Shown here: piece after piece, positions 47,214-56,452 of the stretch
Position numbering within the stretch: the stretch's first letter is position 1
How the letters are laid out: every line of letters begins with the position of its first letter
NCBI GenBank assembly: GCA_002968845.1
Contig: PVBG01000011.1
Coordinates: forward strand, 62,001 to 126,000
Direction of reading: 5' to 3'
DNA length: 64,000 nucleotides
From: Neorhizobium tomejilense
GTDB lineage: Bacteria > Pseudomonadota > Alphaproteobacteria > Rhizobiales > Rhizobiaceae
Notes under the pieces: generated by a model
Told to the model about the DNA's origin: nothing
Databases searched by the model: none
The model's input: the letters and a program-made list of their open reading frames with translations, nothing else
Made by a program: the position numbers and the translations under genes

Positions 47214-48368
47214 TCAAAAGGTCCTGAGCGTATCGAGCCCCAAGGCCATGCGGCCGGAAAACTCCTGCTGCGGTCCTGATCTCATGGGGTGATAACGGGC
47301 GCCCTGAATGTCGCGGAAGCGGCGTTCGAGGCCCTTGTCCCGATAGAAGGCTGCACCGCCCGCTGTCTCCATGGCGAGTTCCGTCGCGGCGATCGCGTGG
47401 CGGGCGACCAGCGAGCGGCCGATCATGATCTCGTTGGTCGTGGCCGGCGAAGGTTCGCCACGCTCGGCCGCGGTAATCATGGCGGCATGGGCGTATTGCG
47501 CGGCCCTGAGTTCGGTCTCCATCCGCCCGGCCAGCTCGATCACATGGGCGTCCGGCTCCTTCCGCTTCGCCATCTCGACCGCGATATCGCGCGCGCTTTC
47601 CGCAACGCCGAGATAGGCCGCGTAGATCAGCGGGAAGGCGATCATCGAGATGATGTGGAACAGCATGTGCCATTCGCCCTGGTTGCGCTTCAGAGCGACC
47701 GCCTCTTCCGGCACCACATGGCCCTCGATCATCACGTCGTTCGAGCCCGTGCCGCGCATCCCCATCACCTTCCAGGTGTCGAGAACTTTGACATGCGGCG
47801 ATTTCATCGGCAGGCCGAAATGCAGGACCTTCGGTCCATCCGGTTCGTCGAGCACCGCGCCGGTCATCAAGATGTCGCCGACGGGCGAGCCGGAGGTGAA
47901 GATCTTGCGCGCGGTGATCCGGTAGCCGCCATCGACCTTCTGGGCCTTGCCCGATCCTTCGATCCAGTCCGAGCCGCCGCTCGATAGCAGGATGACCCGC
48001 TCCGCCGCCACGCGCTTGAGAAGCGGCATCACCGGTGCGGCCTTCTGACGTGTCCAGCGCCAGGCGGGGATCGCCACCTGATGCGTGTGCATCGAAAAGG
48101 CGAGCGCCGTCGAGCCGCAATGGTGTGCCAGCTCCCGGATCATGTCGCAGAGTTCGCGAACCTCAGCGCCGCCGCCGCCGAGATCAGCGGGGACGCCGGC
48201 CTCGATCAGGCCGGAATGGCGCAGGTCGCGATAATTGTCGGCGACGAAGGCATCGCCGTCATCGGCCTCCGCGGCGCGTGCGGCAAAGACCGGCCCGAGC
48301 GATCTGGCAATGCCGACCGCATTCGAATGGACCGTGTGGGCGGGTTTGAGTTCGGTTGCCGTTGTCAT
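47214..48368 (-). CDS. Acyl-CoA dehydrogenase family protein
   Basis: 384 residues of the acyl-CoA dehydrogenase fold: an N-terminal helical domain (GVPADLGGGGAEVRELCDM), a central beta domain (GYRITARKIFTSGSP, near 150) and a C-terminal helical domain (GGAAFYRDKGLERRFRDIQGARYHP, reduced to its key AAFYRDKGLERRFRD). The FAD-binding Arg/Ile block is visible; a canonical catalytic Glu is not clear. It may be a flavin monooxygenase-like relative (DszC type). ATG 48368 follows GGGAGGAG; an upstream ATG overlaps that site. Confidence 0.85.
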   Translation of the reverse strand: MTTATELKPAHTVHSNAVGIARSLGPVFAARAAEADDGDAFVADNYRDLRHSGLIEAGVPADLGGGGAEVRELCDMIRELAHHCGSTALAFSMHTHQVAIPAWRWTRQKAAPVMPLLKRVAAERVILLSSGGSDWIEGSGKAQKVDGGYRITARKIFTSGSPVGDILMTGAVLDEPDGPKVLHFGLPMKSPHVKVLDTWKVMGMRGTGSNDVMIEGHVVPEEAVALKRNQGEWHMLFHIISMIAFPLIYAAYLGVAESARDIAVEMAKRKEPDAHVIELAGRMETELRAAQYAHAAMITAAERGEPSPATTNEIMIGRSLVARHAIAATELAMETAGGAAFYRDKGLERRFRDIQGARYHPMRSGPQQEFSGRMALGLDTLRTF

Positions 48369-48570
48369 TTTTTCTCCTCCCATGTGTCGAGAATGGGCGG
48401 AGTGTTGGCCGCTCGGCGAGCCGCCGCAAGTACAGGAAATGGACTAGACCCTGCCGGACACGGATAGCCGCTGCCGCGGCGCCGAGAATGATCGGGGCAG
48501 ATTCGGTAACTCGGAGCCCTTGATCATGACATCGGAAAGCGGATTGATCCGTGCCGTTTCGCGATGGTTT

Positions 48571-49023
48571 TCAGGCGCTCTTCGGCTTCTTCCGGGAGCG
48601 GGCGGGGCGGGCGGTATTCAGCGCCACGGCGGCGCGAATGAGTGCCTTCAGCGCCTCCTCATCGATCTTGTCGCCCTCGTGAAAATCGATCGCACGCCTG
48701 GTGTTTCCGTCGAGGCTGGAGTTGAAGAGGCCGGAAGGGTCCTCCAGCGAGGCCCCTTTGGCGAAGGTCAGTTTCACGGCGGCCTTATAGGTCTCGCCGG
48801 TGCAGATGATCCCGTCGCGCTCCCAGACCGGGACCCCTCGCCACTTCCATTCCTCGATCACGTCGGGCTCGGCCTGCTTGATCAGGAAGCGGACCCGGGC
48901 GAGCGTCTCGCCCCGCCAGTCGCCAAGCTCGCGAATCCTCGCATCGATCGACTGCGCAGGAGAGGGGTCTTTGTCCGCCGAAATGCTGTTCATGGTTTCC
49001 ATTGTTGCCGTCGCTTTCTTCAT
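48571..49023 (-). CDS. DUF1801 domain-containing protein
   Basis: 150 residues of the YdhG-like DUF1801 fold: EEWKWRGVPVWERDGIICT, AVKLTFAKGASLED and a C-terminal RKKPKSA tail rich in Lys/Arg. Function unknown; the fold resembles proteins that bind small ligands. Distant paralogue of the preceding gene, 21 nt away. The start is uncertain between ATGs at 49023 and a few codons downstream. Confidence 0.82.
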   Translation of the reverse strand: MKKATATMETMNSISADKDPSPAQSIDARIRELGDWRGETLARVRFLIKQAEPDVIEEWKWRGVPVWERDGIICTGETYKAAVKLTFAKGASLEDPSGLFNSSLDGNTRRAIDFHEGDKIDEEALKALIRAAVALNTARPARSRKKPKSA

Positions 49024-49044
49024 GCTGTCGCCGTTCGCCCGTCG

Positions 49045-49512
49045 CTACATCCGTTCGCCGGGCAATTGGCTGGCCTGTTTCACCCAGTCGGCGAGCTGTT
49101 TTTCGTCGAATTCGTCTCCCTCATGGATATGGAAGTAGCGCGTCTGCGGCGTTTTGGACGTGCCGGGAGGGACGGGATTGAGCGAGGTGCCGCGGAAGAA
49201 CGCCAGCTTGATGTAGTTCGTGAAGCAATGGACGCTGAGGAACCAGCCGTCGCCTTCGATGCCGTAGAGCGGCGAGTTCCATTTGACCGCCTTGTAGACG
49301 TTGGGGACGGTGCTGGTGACGAGTGCGTCGAGGCGGCGCCCGACATCGCTTTTCCAGCCCGGCATGGCGGCGATATAGGCCTGCACGGGTGCGTCGCCGT
49401 AACCCTTGGCGATCTGCGGGTTGCCGCCCGAAAGGAGAGCCGGCTCCGCAGCGACGCGGCTGGCGGGTGCCGGCTTGGCAGCCCCGGATTTCCTGGACGT
49501 CTTTTCAACCAT
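49045..49512 (-). CDS. DUF1801 domain-containing protein
   Basis: 155 residues, second DUF1801 member: KAVKWNSPLYGIEGDGWFLS and YIKLAFFRGTSLNP are the family core (near 83-120). The N-terminal 30 residues are Ala/Lys/Ser-rich and probably disordered. ATG 49512 has AGGAG 9 nt upstream, preferred over the GTG at 49521. Confidence 0.84.
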   Translation of the reverse strand: MVEKTSRKSGAAKPAPASRVAAEPALLSGGNPQIAKGYGDAPVQAYIAAMPGWKSDVGRRLDALVTSTVPNVYKAVKWNSPLYGIEGDGWFLSVHCFTNYIKLAFFRGTSLNPVPPGTSKTPQTRYFHIHEGDEFDEKQLADWVKQASQLPGERM

Positions 49513-49523
49513 TCTTTTCACTC

Positions 49524-49739
49524 CTATCCGCTGGCGCGTTGCCCGCTACGACGGGCGTATGGCAACGCGAACAGATAAAGACCGCTCAACATTAGCAGGA
49601 ACAGGGGGATGAGGGGAGAGTAGACGACCCACAAGGGCGGCTCTCCGATGCCCATGGCGACGAAGTTCGCAATGACCGTCGCCGTAAAGACGATCGACAG
49701 CCAGCGGTGGACCTGCCGCGTTAACGTGTTCCAGTTCAA
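49524..49739 (-). CDS. Small two-helix membrane protein of the ArsR cassette
   Basis: 71 residues, TTG start at 49739 with a strong GAGGAGG 8 nt upstream. N-terminal NWNTLTRQVHRWL then two hydrophobic helices (about 13-31 and 36-57). I recognise the type as a frequent partner of ArsR-SRPBCC-DUF1801 genes in rhizobia. It lies 11 nt upstream of the first DUF1801 gene. Confidence 0.68.
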   Translation of the reverse strand: MNWNTLTRQVHRWLSIVFTATVIANFVAMGIGEPPLWVVYSPLIPLFLLMLSGLYLFALPYARRSGQRASG

Positions 49740-49813
49740 CGATAATACCTCCTCGAAAAACGGACGGCACTGCCGCCCTGTAAAAAAGTTCGGGCACCGG
49801 CCTCTGCAAGGCG

Positions 49814-50245
49814 TCAGTCGATCCTCGCCAGAACCGTCTCCAGCGCACTGGCGAACCCCTGCCATCCGTGGCGGGCGCCGTTATAGGCGAGCGTCTGATC
49901 CGGCCGGAAGCCCGACTGCTCCATGCGCAGATGGGTTCCTGTGCTGGTCGGGGTAAGCGTCAGGGTCACAACGCTTCTCAGATCGTAGGCCGCATCCTCA
50001 TGCGCATGGTCCCAGGTGTAGGAGAGCTTTCTGTGAAGCTCCACGGCCAGCACTTCGCAGTCCAGGACGCCGCCCCACTCGCCGCGAAGCTTGAAACGGT
50101 GACCCACGACCGGCTGGAAATCGTTCTTCATCAGCCATTCCTCGATCAGGTGCTGTTGTGTAAGCGCCCGCCAGACCTTTTCCGCCGGGTGGGTAATCTC
50201 GCGCTCGACGACGACGGTGCGTGTTTGGGTCGAAGTATCGTTCAT
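49814..50245 (-). CDS. SRPBCC/AHSA1-family protein
   Basis: 143 residues. AHSA1-type START/Bet v1-like fold: TVVVEREITHPAEKVWRALT at the start, then EEWLMKNDFQPVVGHRFKLR and GARHGWQGFASALE at the end. A small cavity-forming ligand-binding domain with unknown ligand. Overlaps arsR by 4 nt, so coupled. Confidence 0.9.
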   Translation of the reverse strand: MNDTSTQTRTVVVEREITHPAEKVWRALTQQHLIEEWLMKNDFQPVVGHRFKLRGEWGGVLDCEVLAVELHRKLSYTWDHAHEDAAYDLRSVVTLTLTPTSTGTHLRMEQSGFRPDQTLAYNGARHGWQGFASALETVLARID

Positions 50246-50574
50246 TGGTCCATCCTTTTGAGCAGGTCTTCGAGGCGGTCGAAGCGGTTTTGCCAGAACC
50301 CGGCCATCTGGCTCGTCCAGTCGACCAGCGGCGCGAGCGCGCCGAGCTGGGCACTGTAATGCGTCTGGCGGCCCTCATGGCGGTCGCGCACCAGCCCGGC
50401 CCGCTTCAGCACCCCCAGATGTTTCGAGACGACCGGCTGAGAAACCCCGGCCTGCGCCGTCAGGACCCCGACCGTCCTCTCGCCTTCGCGGCACAGCCGC
50501 TCGAAAATGGCTCGCCGCGTCGGATCGGCAAGCGTTCGAAAGAGCACATCGTGGGCGTTCGACACTGAATTCAT
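50242..50574 (-). CDS. ArsR-family transcriptional regulator
   Basis: 110 residues. Winged helix with TLADPTRRAIFERLCREGERTV (near 15) and recognition helix QAGVSQPVVSKHLGVLKRAGL (near 40). No cysteine pair for metal sensing, so probably not an arsenic or metal sensor. First gene of the cassette. GAGG is only one base from ATG 50574, and GTG 50565 has better spacing, so the start may be there. Confidence 0.9.
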   Translation of the reverse strand: MNSVSNAHDVLFRTLADPTRRAIFERLCREGERTVGVLTAQAGVSQPVVSKHLGVLKRAGLVRDRHEGRQTHYSAQLGALAPLVDWTSQMAGFWQNRFDRLEDLLKRMDQ

Positions 50575-50598
50575 ACCTCGTTGACTATGGATTGACGT

Positions 50599-50614
50599 AT
50601 AGCTCTAGAGCTAT
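50599..50614. promoter_or_regulatory. 16-bp palindromic operator of the ArsR cassette
   Basis: ATAGCTCTAGAGCTAT is a perfect 16-bp palindrome, 25 bp before the arsR start. It falls inside a TTGACT-N17-CTATAC promoter arrangement on the minus strand (TTGACT at about 50623-50618), the expected location for autorepression by the adjacent ArsR. Confidence 0.78.
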
Positions 50615-50858
50615 GAATAAGTCAAGAAGGGATGAGGCGGCAATGCTATGCCGATTGCTCTGTAATGATAGCGTTTAGATTCGTCATGCCTTGGCAGCTA
50701 TGTATCGTGTCCGAGCGTTCGGCACGCGCCGGGATGGACGAGGTGTTTGATATCCGTCATCCGGAGCCGCCCCGTTGTCAGGCCAATAGTCCATAAAGCG
50801 GACTTGGTCGGTTTCCGGAACGGGATTACTCTGCCCCGGGGCATGCGAGGAGATGGCG

Positions 50859-51563
50859 ATGTTGGAAGTGACCGCGAGCTACGGCCAGTTCTGTCCGGTG
50901 GCGATGGCGGCAGAGATATTCTGCACCCGCTGGACGCCGCTCGTGCTCCGCGAACTTCTGTGCGGCAGCTGCCGTTTCAACGACCTCCGGCGCGGCGTGC
51001 CGCGCATGTCGCCGACCCTGCTTTCGAAACGGCTGAAGGAACTGGTCCAGGCGGGCATCGTCGAAAACCGCAAGGCGGCCGACGGGGTGATGGAATATCA
51101 CCTGACGCCGGCCGGCGAGGATTTGCGCGAGGTGGTGATGACCCTCGGCTTCTGGGGCCAACATTGGGTCGAGACCCAGCATTCGCTTCAGAAGCTCGAT
51201 CCGTCGCTGCTGATGTGGGACATGCGCCGCCACCTCGATCCGACGCCGATGCCTTCGCGGCGTTGCACGGTCCTCTTTCTCTTTCCGGAGCGGCCGGCGG
51301 GCCAGCAGCGCTACTGGCTGGTCGTCGACGGCCGGGATGTCGATGTCTGCTCGACGGATCCCGGCTTCGAGATCGACCTCTACGTGACCAGTTCGCTCCG
51401 GACGATGACCGCCATCTGGATGGGTATCGCGACGGTGCGGACCGAAATGGCACAGGGAAGGCTGGAGCTGGACGGCGATCCGGAAATGGCGAGCTCGATG
51501 CAGCAATGGCTGGGTTTGAGCCCCTTTGCCCGCGAGCGTCCGAGAGCGGGCAAGGCCGCTTGA
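50859..51563 (+). CDS. HxlR-type transcriptional regulator with SCP2-like C-terminal domain
   Basis: 234 residues. The winged helix occupies about 10-100 (FCTRWTPLVLRELLCGSCRFNDLRRG and MSPTLLSKRLKELVQAG). The C-terminal half (about 130-225) with DVDVCSTDPGFEIDLYV resembles a sterol-carrier-like domain, as in a larger HxlR subgroup; it may bind a lipid-like effector. ATG 50859 is preferred over 50853, giving GAGGAG a 7-nt spacing. Confidence 0.86.
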   Translation: MLEVTASYGQFCPVAMAAEIFCTRWTPLVLRELLCGSCRFNDLRRGVPRMSPTLLSKRLKELVQAGIVENRKAADGVMEYHLTPAGEDLREVVMTLGFWGQHWVETQHSLQKLDPSLLMWDMRRHLDPTPMPSRRCTVLFLFPERPAGQQRYWLVVDGRDVDVCSTDPGFEIDLYVTSSLRTMTAIWMGIATVRTEMAQGRLELDGDPEMASSMQQWLGLSPFARERPRAGKAA

Positions 51564-51569
51564 GAAAGC

Positions 51570-54482
51570 CTACGCCCGCTTGGTCAGCGGGAAGCGCTCT
51601 TTCAGAAGACGGAGCACGGCGTCTGCCGGGGCAGGCGGGCCAAACAGATAGCTCTGGCCGAAATGGCAGCCCATCTTGGCGAGTTCCGCCGCATCCTCGT
51701 CGGTCTCGACGCCCTCCGCCACCACGGTCATTTCCAGCGCACGGGCCATGGCGATCACGGAACGCAGCAGGACCGCCCGCTTTTCCGTTGCGTTGCGGAC
51801 CAGCGCCTTGTCGAGCTTGATCGTGTCGAAGGGGAACTGCGTAAGGTAGGCGAGCGACGAATAGCCGGTGCCGAAATCGTCGAGCGCCAGACTGAGGCCC
51901 GTCTCCTTGAGCTTGCCGAGCACCAGCCGCGCTTGTTCCGGGTTCTCCATCATCAGCGACTCGGTGAGCTCGAGCTTCAGCTGGCCCGGATTGACCTGGG
52001 TCTTCTGCAATAGCGCGCGCACGTCGTTGTAGAGATCGGCGTTGAGAAGCTGCGCACTCGACAGGTTGACCGACACGAACACCGGCAGGTCGCCGGTCTG
52101 GCCCTGCCAGACCATCAGGTCCGAGGCGGCTCGGTCGAGGGCGAACAGGCCGAGCGGGCCGATCAGGTCCGACATTTCGGCGATCGGAATGAACTCGGAC
52201 GGTGGGATGCTGCCGCGCTTGGGATGATCCCAGCGCATCAGCGCCTCGAAACCGGCAATCTCGCCATCCTTCAGGCTGATGATCGGCTGATAGGCGAGGA
52301 ACAGTTCCTTGCGCTCGATGGCGCGGCGAAGATCGGTCTCGATCTGCAGCTTGTCGGCGCCAGCGGCCCGGAAGGCGGGGCGGAAAGGCTCGACGCGGTT
52401 GCCGCCGGAGCGTTTCGCCCGGTACATGGCAAGTTCCGCGTCGGCCAGCATGCCGGAGGCGCTTTCCTGCTGGTCGACCCACGAGGAGAGGCCGATCGAG
52501 GCTGTCAGGATGATTTCGCGGTTGGCGAAGTTGATCGGCACCATGATCGCCTTGGAGACCGCATCGGCAAAATCCGCCACCTTGGCCGGATCACGCTCGG
52601 AGACGAGGATCAGTCCGAACTGGTCGCCGGCAAGCCGCGCCAGCGTGTCCTGCGGCTTCAGAAGCCGGCGCAGACGGCGGGTCAGCGCGATCAGGATGTT
52701 GTCGCCGGCCGCGATGCCGAGACTATCGTTGACCTGCTTGTAGCGGTCGATGTCGATCGCCATGACGGTCGGCCGCACGGTGTCGCCGGCCGGCGCCAGC
52801 GTCAGCACCGATTGCAGCCGGTCGAGGAAGACCTGGCGGTTCGGCAGGCCGGTCAGGTTGTCGTGCAATGCGTCCTGCAGCAGCCGTTCGACGGAATTCT
52901 TCTGCTCGGTCACATCGATGATCGTGCCGACGCAGCGGATGATTTCGCCGTTGGAGCCCAGCACCGGCCGGGCGCGGATCTGCAACCAGTGGAAATGCCC
53001 GTCCTCGGCGCGGATGCGGAATTCGTGGTTCAGGCGGCCGCGGCGGTGTTCGAGCAGCACGTCCAGCGTTGCACGAAAACGGTCGCGGTCGTCGGGGTGC
53101 AGCCGCGGCACCCAGTTGCGTACCGGCCCGTGCATGGCCCCGGCGTCGAGCCCCAGGCGGGCCGAGATGTCGGGCGTGGTGACGACGCGGTCGCGGGCCA
53201 CGTCCCAGTCCCAGACGGTGTCGCCGCTGCCGGTCAGCGCCAGCGATTGCCGTTCGAGATCGGAGAACAGGCCCTGCTGGTAGGCGCCGCCGGCAAAGGC
53301 GTGCTGCATGACCGTGAAGCCGATCAGAAGCACGATCAGAACCAGACCGCCGCCAAGCGCCGGCTGGATGATGTCGTTGTCGAGCTTGCCGGTCACCGTC
53401 AGCCAGCCGGCGAAAAGCCAGACCAGAATCAGCGCCCAGGTCGGTACCAGCAGGATCGCCCGATCGTAGCGGTTGAAGCCGAGATAGATGATCAACAGGA
53501 TGCCGACGGTGCCGGTCAGTGCGAACGAAAGGCGGGCGATGCCCGACGCGACCGAGGGATCGTAGATCGCCACGCCGCCGAGCAGCACCAGCCCGACCAC
53601 CCAGGCAAGCGTCGCGTAACCGAGATGCACGTGCCAGCGGTTGAGGTTGAGATAGGTGAACAGGAAGATGACGAGCGAAGACGCGAGCGCCACCTCCGCC
53701 GCTGCGCGCCAGATGCGCTGGTCGCCCGACGTGACGGTGATCAGCTTGTCGAGGAACCCGAAGTCGACGCAGATATAGGCGAGCACCGCCCAGGCGAGCG
53801 CTGCCGCCGCCGGCAGCATCGAGGTGCCCTTGACGACGAAGAGAATGGTCAGGAACACCGCCAGCAGGCCGGCAATGCCGAGCACGATGCCGCGATAGAG
53901 CGTGAACGAATTGACCGTGTCCTTGTAGGAGTCCGGCTGCCAGAGATAGATCTGCGGCAGCGACGGCGTCGCCAGCTCTGCGACGAAGGTGATGGTCGAA
54001 CCGGGGTTCAGCGTGATCCGGAAAACATCGGCATCAGGGCTCGGTATCCGGTCGAGCGCAAAACCTTCCGAGGGCGTGATCGAGATGATGCGCTGCGAAC
54101 CGAGGTCCGGCCAGAACATTTTCGAGTTGGCGAGCCGGAAATGCGGCGCGACGATCACCCGTTCGAGCTGTTCTTCCGAAACGTTGGAAAGTGCGAAGAC
54201 CGCCCAGTCGCCCTGGTGGCCGGGAGAGCTTGCACGCACCTCGATGCGGCGGCGGATGCCATCCGCAGCGGCGGCCGTCGACACCTGGAAGGCCTCGCCC
54301 TGGTTGACGTAGATATCGGTGGTTCTCGTGAGGTCGAGCGCCGTGTCGTCTCGCGAGATCTTGACCGGCTCCGCGGCGCGCGCACCTGGCGCAGCCGTCA
54401 GGACCATGGCGGCTGCGAGGAGGGCGATGATTGCCGGAAAAAAGCGGATCAATGACGCAAGACGCAAGGCTGAGGCGTTCAT
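51570..54482 (-). CDS. Membrane EAL phosphodiesterase with degenerate GGDEF domain
   Basis: 970 residues. Signal or membrane anchor (about 1-36), a periplasmic beta-rich sensor region (40-190), a seven-helix-type membrane block (about 195-400), a PAS domain (about 410-530), a GGDEF domain (545-700) and EAL (715-960). The cyclase site reads RLAGDQFGL, so AGDQF replaces GGDEF and cyclase activity is unlikely, though GTP binding may persist. The EAL site is intact (GFEALMRW) with ALDDFGTGYSS. Likely a c-di-GMP phosphodiesterase tuned by membrane signals. Confidence 0.92.
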   Translation of the reverse strand: MNASALRLASLIRFFPAIIALLAAAMVLTAAPGARAAEPVKISRDDTALDLTRTTDIYVNQGEAFQVSTAAAADGIRRRIEVRASSPGHQGDWAVFALSNVSEEQLERVIVAPHFRLANSKMFWPDLGSQRIISITPSEGFALDRIPSPDADVFRITLNPGSTITFVAELATPSLPQIYLWQPDSYKDTVNSFTLYRGIVLGIAGLLAVFLTILFVVKGTSMLPAAAALAWAVLAYICVDFGFLDKLITVTSGDQRIWRAAAEVALASSLVIFLFTYLNLNRWHVHLGYATLAWVVGLVLLGGVAIYDPSVASGIARLSFALTGTVGILLIIYLGFNRYDRAILLVPTWALILVWLFAGWLTVTGKLDNDIIQPALGGGLVLIVLLIGFTVMQHAFAGGAYQQGLFSDLERQSLALTGSGDTVWDWDVARDRVVTTPDISARLGLDAGAMHGPVRNWVPRLHPDDRDRFRATLDVLLEHRRGRLNHEFRIRAEDGHFHWLQIRARPVLGSNGEIIRCVGTIIDVTEQKNSVERLLQDALHDNLTGLPNRQVFLDRLQSVLTLAPAGDTVRPTVMAIDIDRYKQVNDSLGIAAGDNILIALTRRLRRLLKPQDTLARLAGDQFGLILVSERDPAKVADFADAVSKAIMVPINFANREIILTASIGLSSWVDQQESASGMLADAELAMYRAKRSGGNRVEPFRPAFRAAGADKLQIETDLRRAIERKELFLAYQPIISLKDGEIAGFEALMRWDHPKRGSIPPSEFIPIAEMSDLIGPLGLFALDRAASDLMVWQGQTGDLPVFVSVNLSSAQLLNADLYNDVRALLQKTQVNPGQLKLELTESLMMENPEQARLVLGKLKETGLSLALDDFGTGYSSLAYLTQFPFDTIKLDKALVRNATEKRAVLLRSVIAMARALEMTVVAEGVETDEDAAELAKMGCHFGQSYLFGPPAPADAVLRLLKERFPLTKRA

Positions 54483-55090
54483 GGCTTCAGCATCTTCCCG
54501 AACTCACCGTCTTCCGGCAGGCGGGAAAACATCAGGTGGTCGCGCCATTCGCCATTGATTTTGAGATACTTGCGCAAAAGACCTTCCTGCTCGAAACCGG
54601 CCTTTTCCAAAAGCCGGACACTTTTCCAGTTCTCCGGAATACAGGCTGCCTCGATCCGGTGCAACTGAAGTCCGCCGTAGATATACGGGATAGCCACCTT
54701 CAATGCGGCCAACATGTGGCCTTGACCGGAATGTTTCTCGCCCATCCAGTAGCCGACCATGCAGCTCTGCGCCGCACCGCGGCGGATATAGCCGATGGTC
54801 AGGCCGCCGAGCAGCACCTGGTCGTCGCGGCGGAAGAGAAGCAGCGGCACGGCAAGGCCGGAGGCATATTCCTGGCCGCTTCTGACGACGCGCAGGCGGA
54901 ACGCCCCTTCGGTCAGCTCGTCCGGCCGCCAGATCGGCTCCCAGGGCTGCAGGAACGGCCGGCTTTCCGAGCGCAGCCGCTGCCACTGTTTGTAGTCGGA
55001 ATAACGGGGAAGCCGGAGCAGGTGGTTTTCGCCATAAAGCTCTGGTGTGTCCGGCTGTCGCGACAGGAACCGAAACACCGATTTGGTCAT
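54479..55090 (-). CDS. GNAT-family N-acetyltransferase (RimJ-like)
   Basis: 203 residues. Acetyl-CoA binding pattern: GYWMGEKHSGQGHMLAALKV (near 115) and HRIEAACIPENWKSVRLLEKAGFEQEG, with key parts CIPENWKSVRLLEK (near 150). Resembles RimJ/RimL acetyltransferases of ribosomal proteins. Its stop overlaps the next gene's ATG, suggesting coupling with the EAL gene. Confidence 0.9.
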   Translation of the reverse strand: MTKSVFRFLSRQPDTPELYGENHLLRLPRYSDYKQWQRLRSESRPFLQPWEPIWRPDELTEGAFRLRVVRSGQEYASGLAVPLLLFRRDDQVLLGGLTIGYIRRGAAQSCMVGYWMGEKHSGQGHMLAALKVAIPYIYGGLQLHRIEAACIPENWKSVRLLEKAGFEQEGLLRKYLKINGEWRDHLMFSRLPEDGEFGKMLKP

Positions 55091-55120
55091 GCTAACGCTG
55101 CTCCGGGCAGGGCGGCCGGT

Positions 55121-56419
55121 TTAACCGGCAGCCTTCTTCGTCTGGATCCCCGGCGTGGAAAGCGCCGTGGAGATGTCGGTCAATGGCGCGAGCTGTTCGA
55201 TCGGGCCGACCGCCGACAAGGTGGGAACTGTATCGAAAAACAGCCGTCCGGCAAGGTCGGTGAGCCGCTCCGTGGTGATGCCTTCCAGCCGTTCCATCAT
55301 TTCCGGGTTGGGGATGGGGCGACCATAGAGCATCATCTGGCGGGCGATCTGGCCGGCGCGGGCGGCCGGGCTTTCCTGGCCCATCAGAAGCTGGGCGCGG
55401 ATCTGGGCGCGGGCACGGTCGATTTCCTGCTGGTGGATCGTCTCCGAGGACTTGCGCAGCTCATCGATGATCACAGGCACCAGTGTCGGCAACTCGTTGC
55501 CGCCGGTTGCCGCATGGATACCGAAGATGCCGGTATCGGAAAAGCCCCAGTGGAAGGCATAGACCGAATAACACAGGCCGCGACGTTCGCGCACTTCCTG
55601 GAACAGGCGCGAGGACATGCCGCCGCCGAGGATGTTGGCGAGGATCTGCGAGCAGTAGAAGTCGCGCATGTGATAGGCCTTGCCCTCGAAACCGAGCAGC
55701 ACCTGCGCGTCCATCAGGTCGCGGGTTTCGCGTACGTCGCCGCCTATGTAACGGGCGACTTCCAACACAGGCGGCGAACTCGGGGTCATGGGCAGGCGGG
55801 CAAAACGCTCTTCCACCTGCTTGACGAACGTCGTGTGATCCACGGCGCCCGCAGCGACCACGAACATCCGGTCGGTCGTGTAATTGCGCGAAAGGTAGTT
55901 GCGGATCTGCCCGGGCGTGAAACCCTTGACCGTATCCGGCGTGCCGAGGATCGGTCGGCCGATCGTCTGACCGCGATAGGCGACCTCGGAAAACTTGTCG
56001 AACACCACATCGTCGGGCGTGTCGTTGGCAGCGCCGATCTCCTGGAGGATGACGTGCTTTTCGCGACGCAGTTCTTCCTCGTCGAAGGCTGATTCCGTCA
56101 GGATGTCGGCAAGGATATCGACCGCGAGCGGTACGTTGTCCCTGAGCACCCGGGCGTAATAGGAGGTGGTTTCGGTGGATGTTGCGGCATTGAGTTCGCC
56201 GCCGACATTCTCGATCTCTTCGGCGATGTCACGGGCGCTACGGCGGGCGGTGCCCTTGAAGGCCATGTGCTCGAGGAGGTGGGCGATCCCATGTTCGTCC
56301 TCGGTCTCGTTACGCGATCCGGACTTGATCCAGACACCCAGCGCGACGCTCTCCAGATGCGGCATGGTTTCGGTGACGACCGTCAACCCGGAGGCGAGCC
56401 GGGTGATTTCTACATTCAT
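55121..56419 (-). CDS. M16-family zinc metallopeptidase
   Basis: 432 residues. The inverted zinc motif HLLEHMAFKGT (HxxEH, near residue 46) and the downstream Glu ligand in IENVGGELNAATSTE (near 74) are intact, so it should be the catalytic type (mitochondrial processing peptidase beta-like). The inactive M16 C-terminal half follows. It lies 33 nt downstream of thrC, as in other alphaproteobacteria. Confidence 0.94.
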   Translation of the reverse strand: MNVEITRLASGLTVVTETMPHLESVALGVWIKSGSRNETEDEHGIAHLLEHMAFKGTARRSARDIAEEIENVGGELNAATSTETTSYYARVLRDNVPLAVDILADILTESAFDEEELRREKHVILQEIGAANDTPDDVVFDKFSEVAYRGQTIGRPILGTPDTVKGFTPGQIRNYLSRNYTTDRMFVVAAGAVDHTTFVKQVEERFARLPMTPSSPPVLEVARYIGGDVRETRDLMDAQVLLGFEGKAYHMRDFYCSQILANILGGGMSSRLFQEVRERRGLCYSVYAFHWGFSDTGIFGIHAATGGNELPTLVPVIIDELRKSSETIHQQEIDRARAQIRAQLLMGQESPAARAGQIARQMMLYGRPIPNPEMMERLEGITTERLTDLAGRLFFDTVPTLSAVGPIEQLAPLTDISTALSTPGIQTKKAAG

Positions 56420-56452
56420 GTTTACGTCTTTCCGGCGCCGCCGATACCTCTA

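Noticed and set aside
52224..54455. 743-codon plus-strand frame opposite the EAL gene
   Set aside because: Shadow of the 970-residue c-di-GMP protein; no ribosome-binding site or domain.
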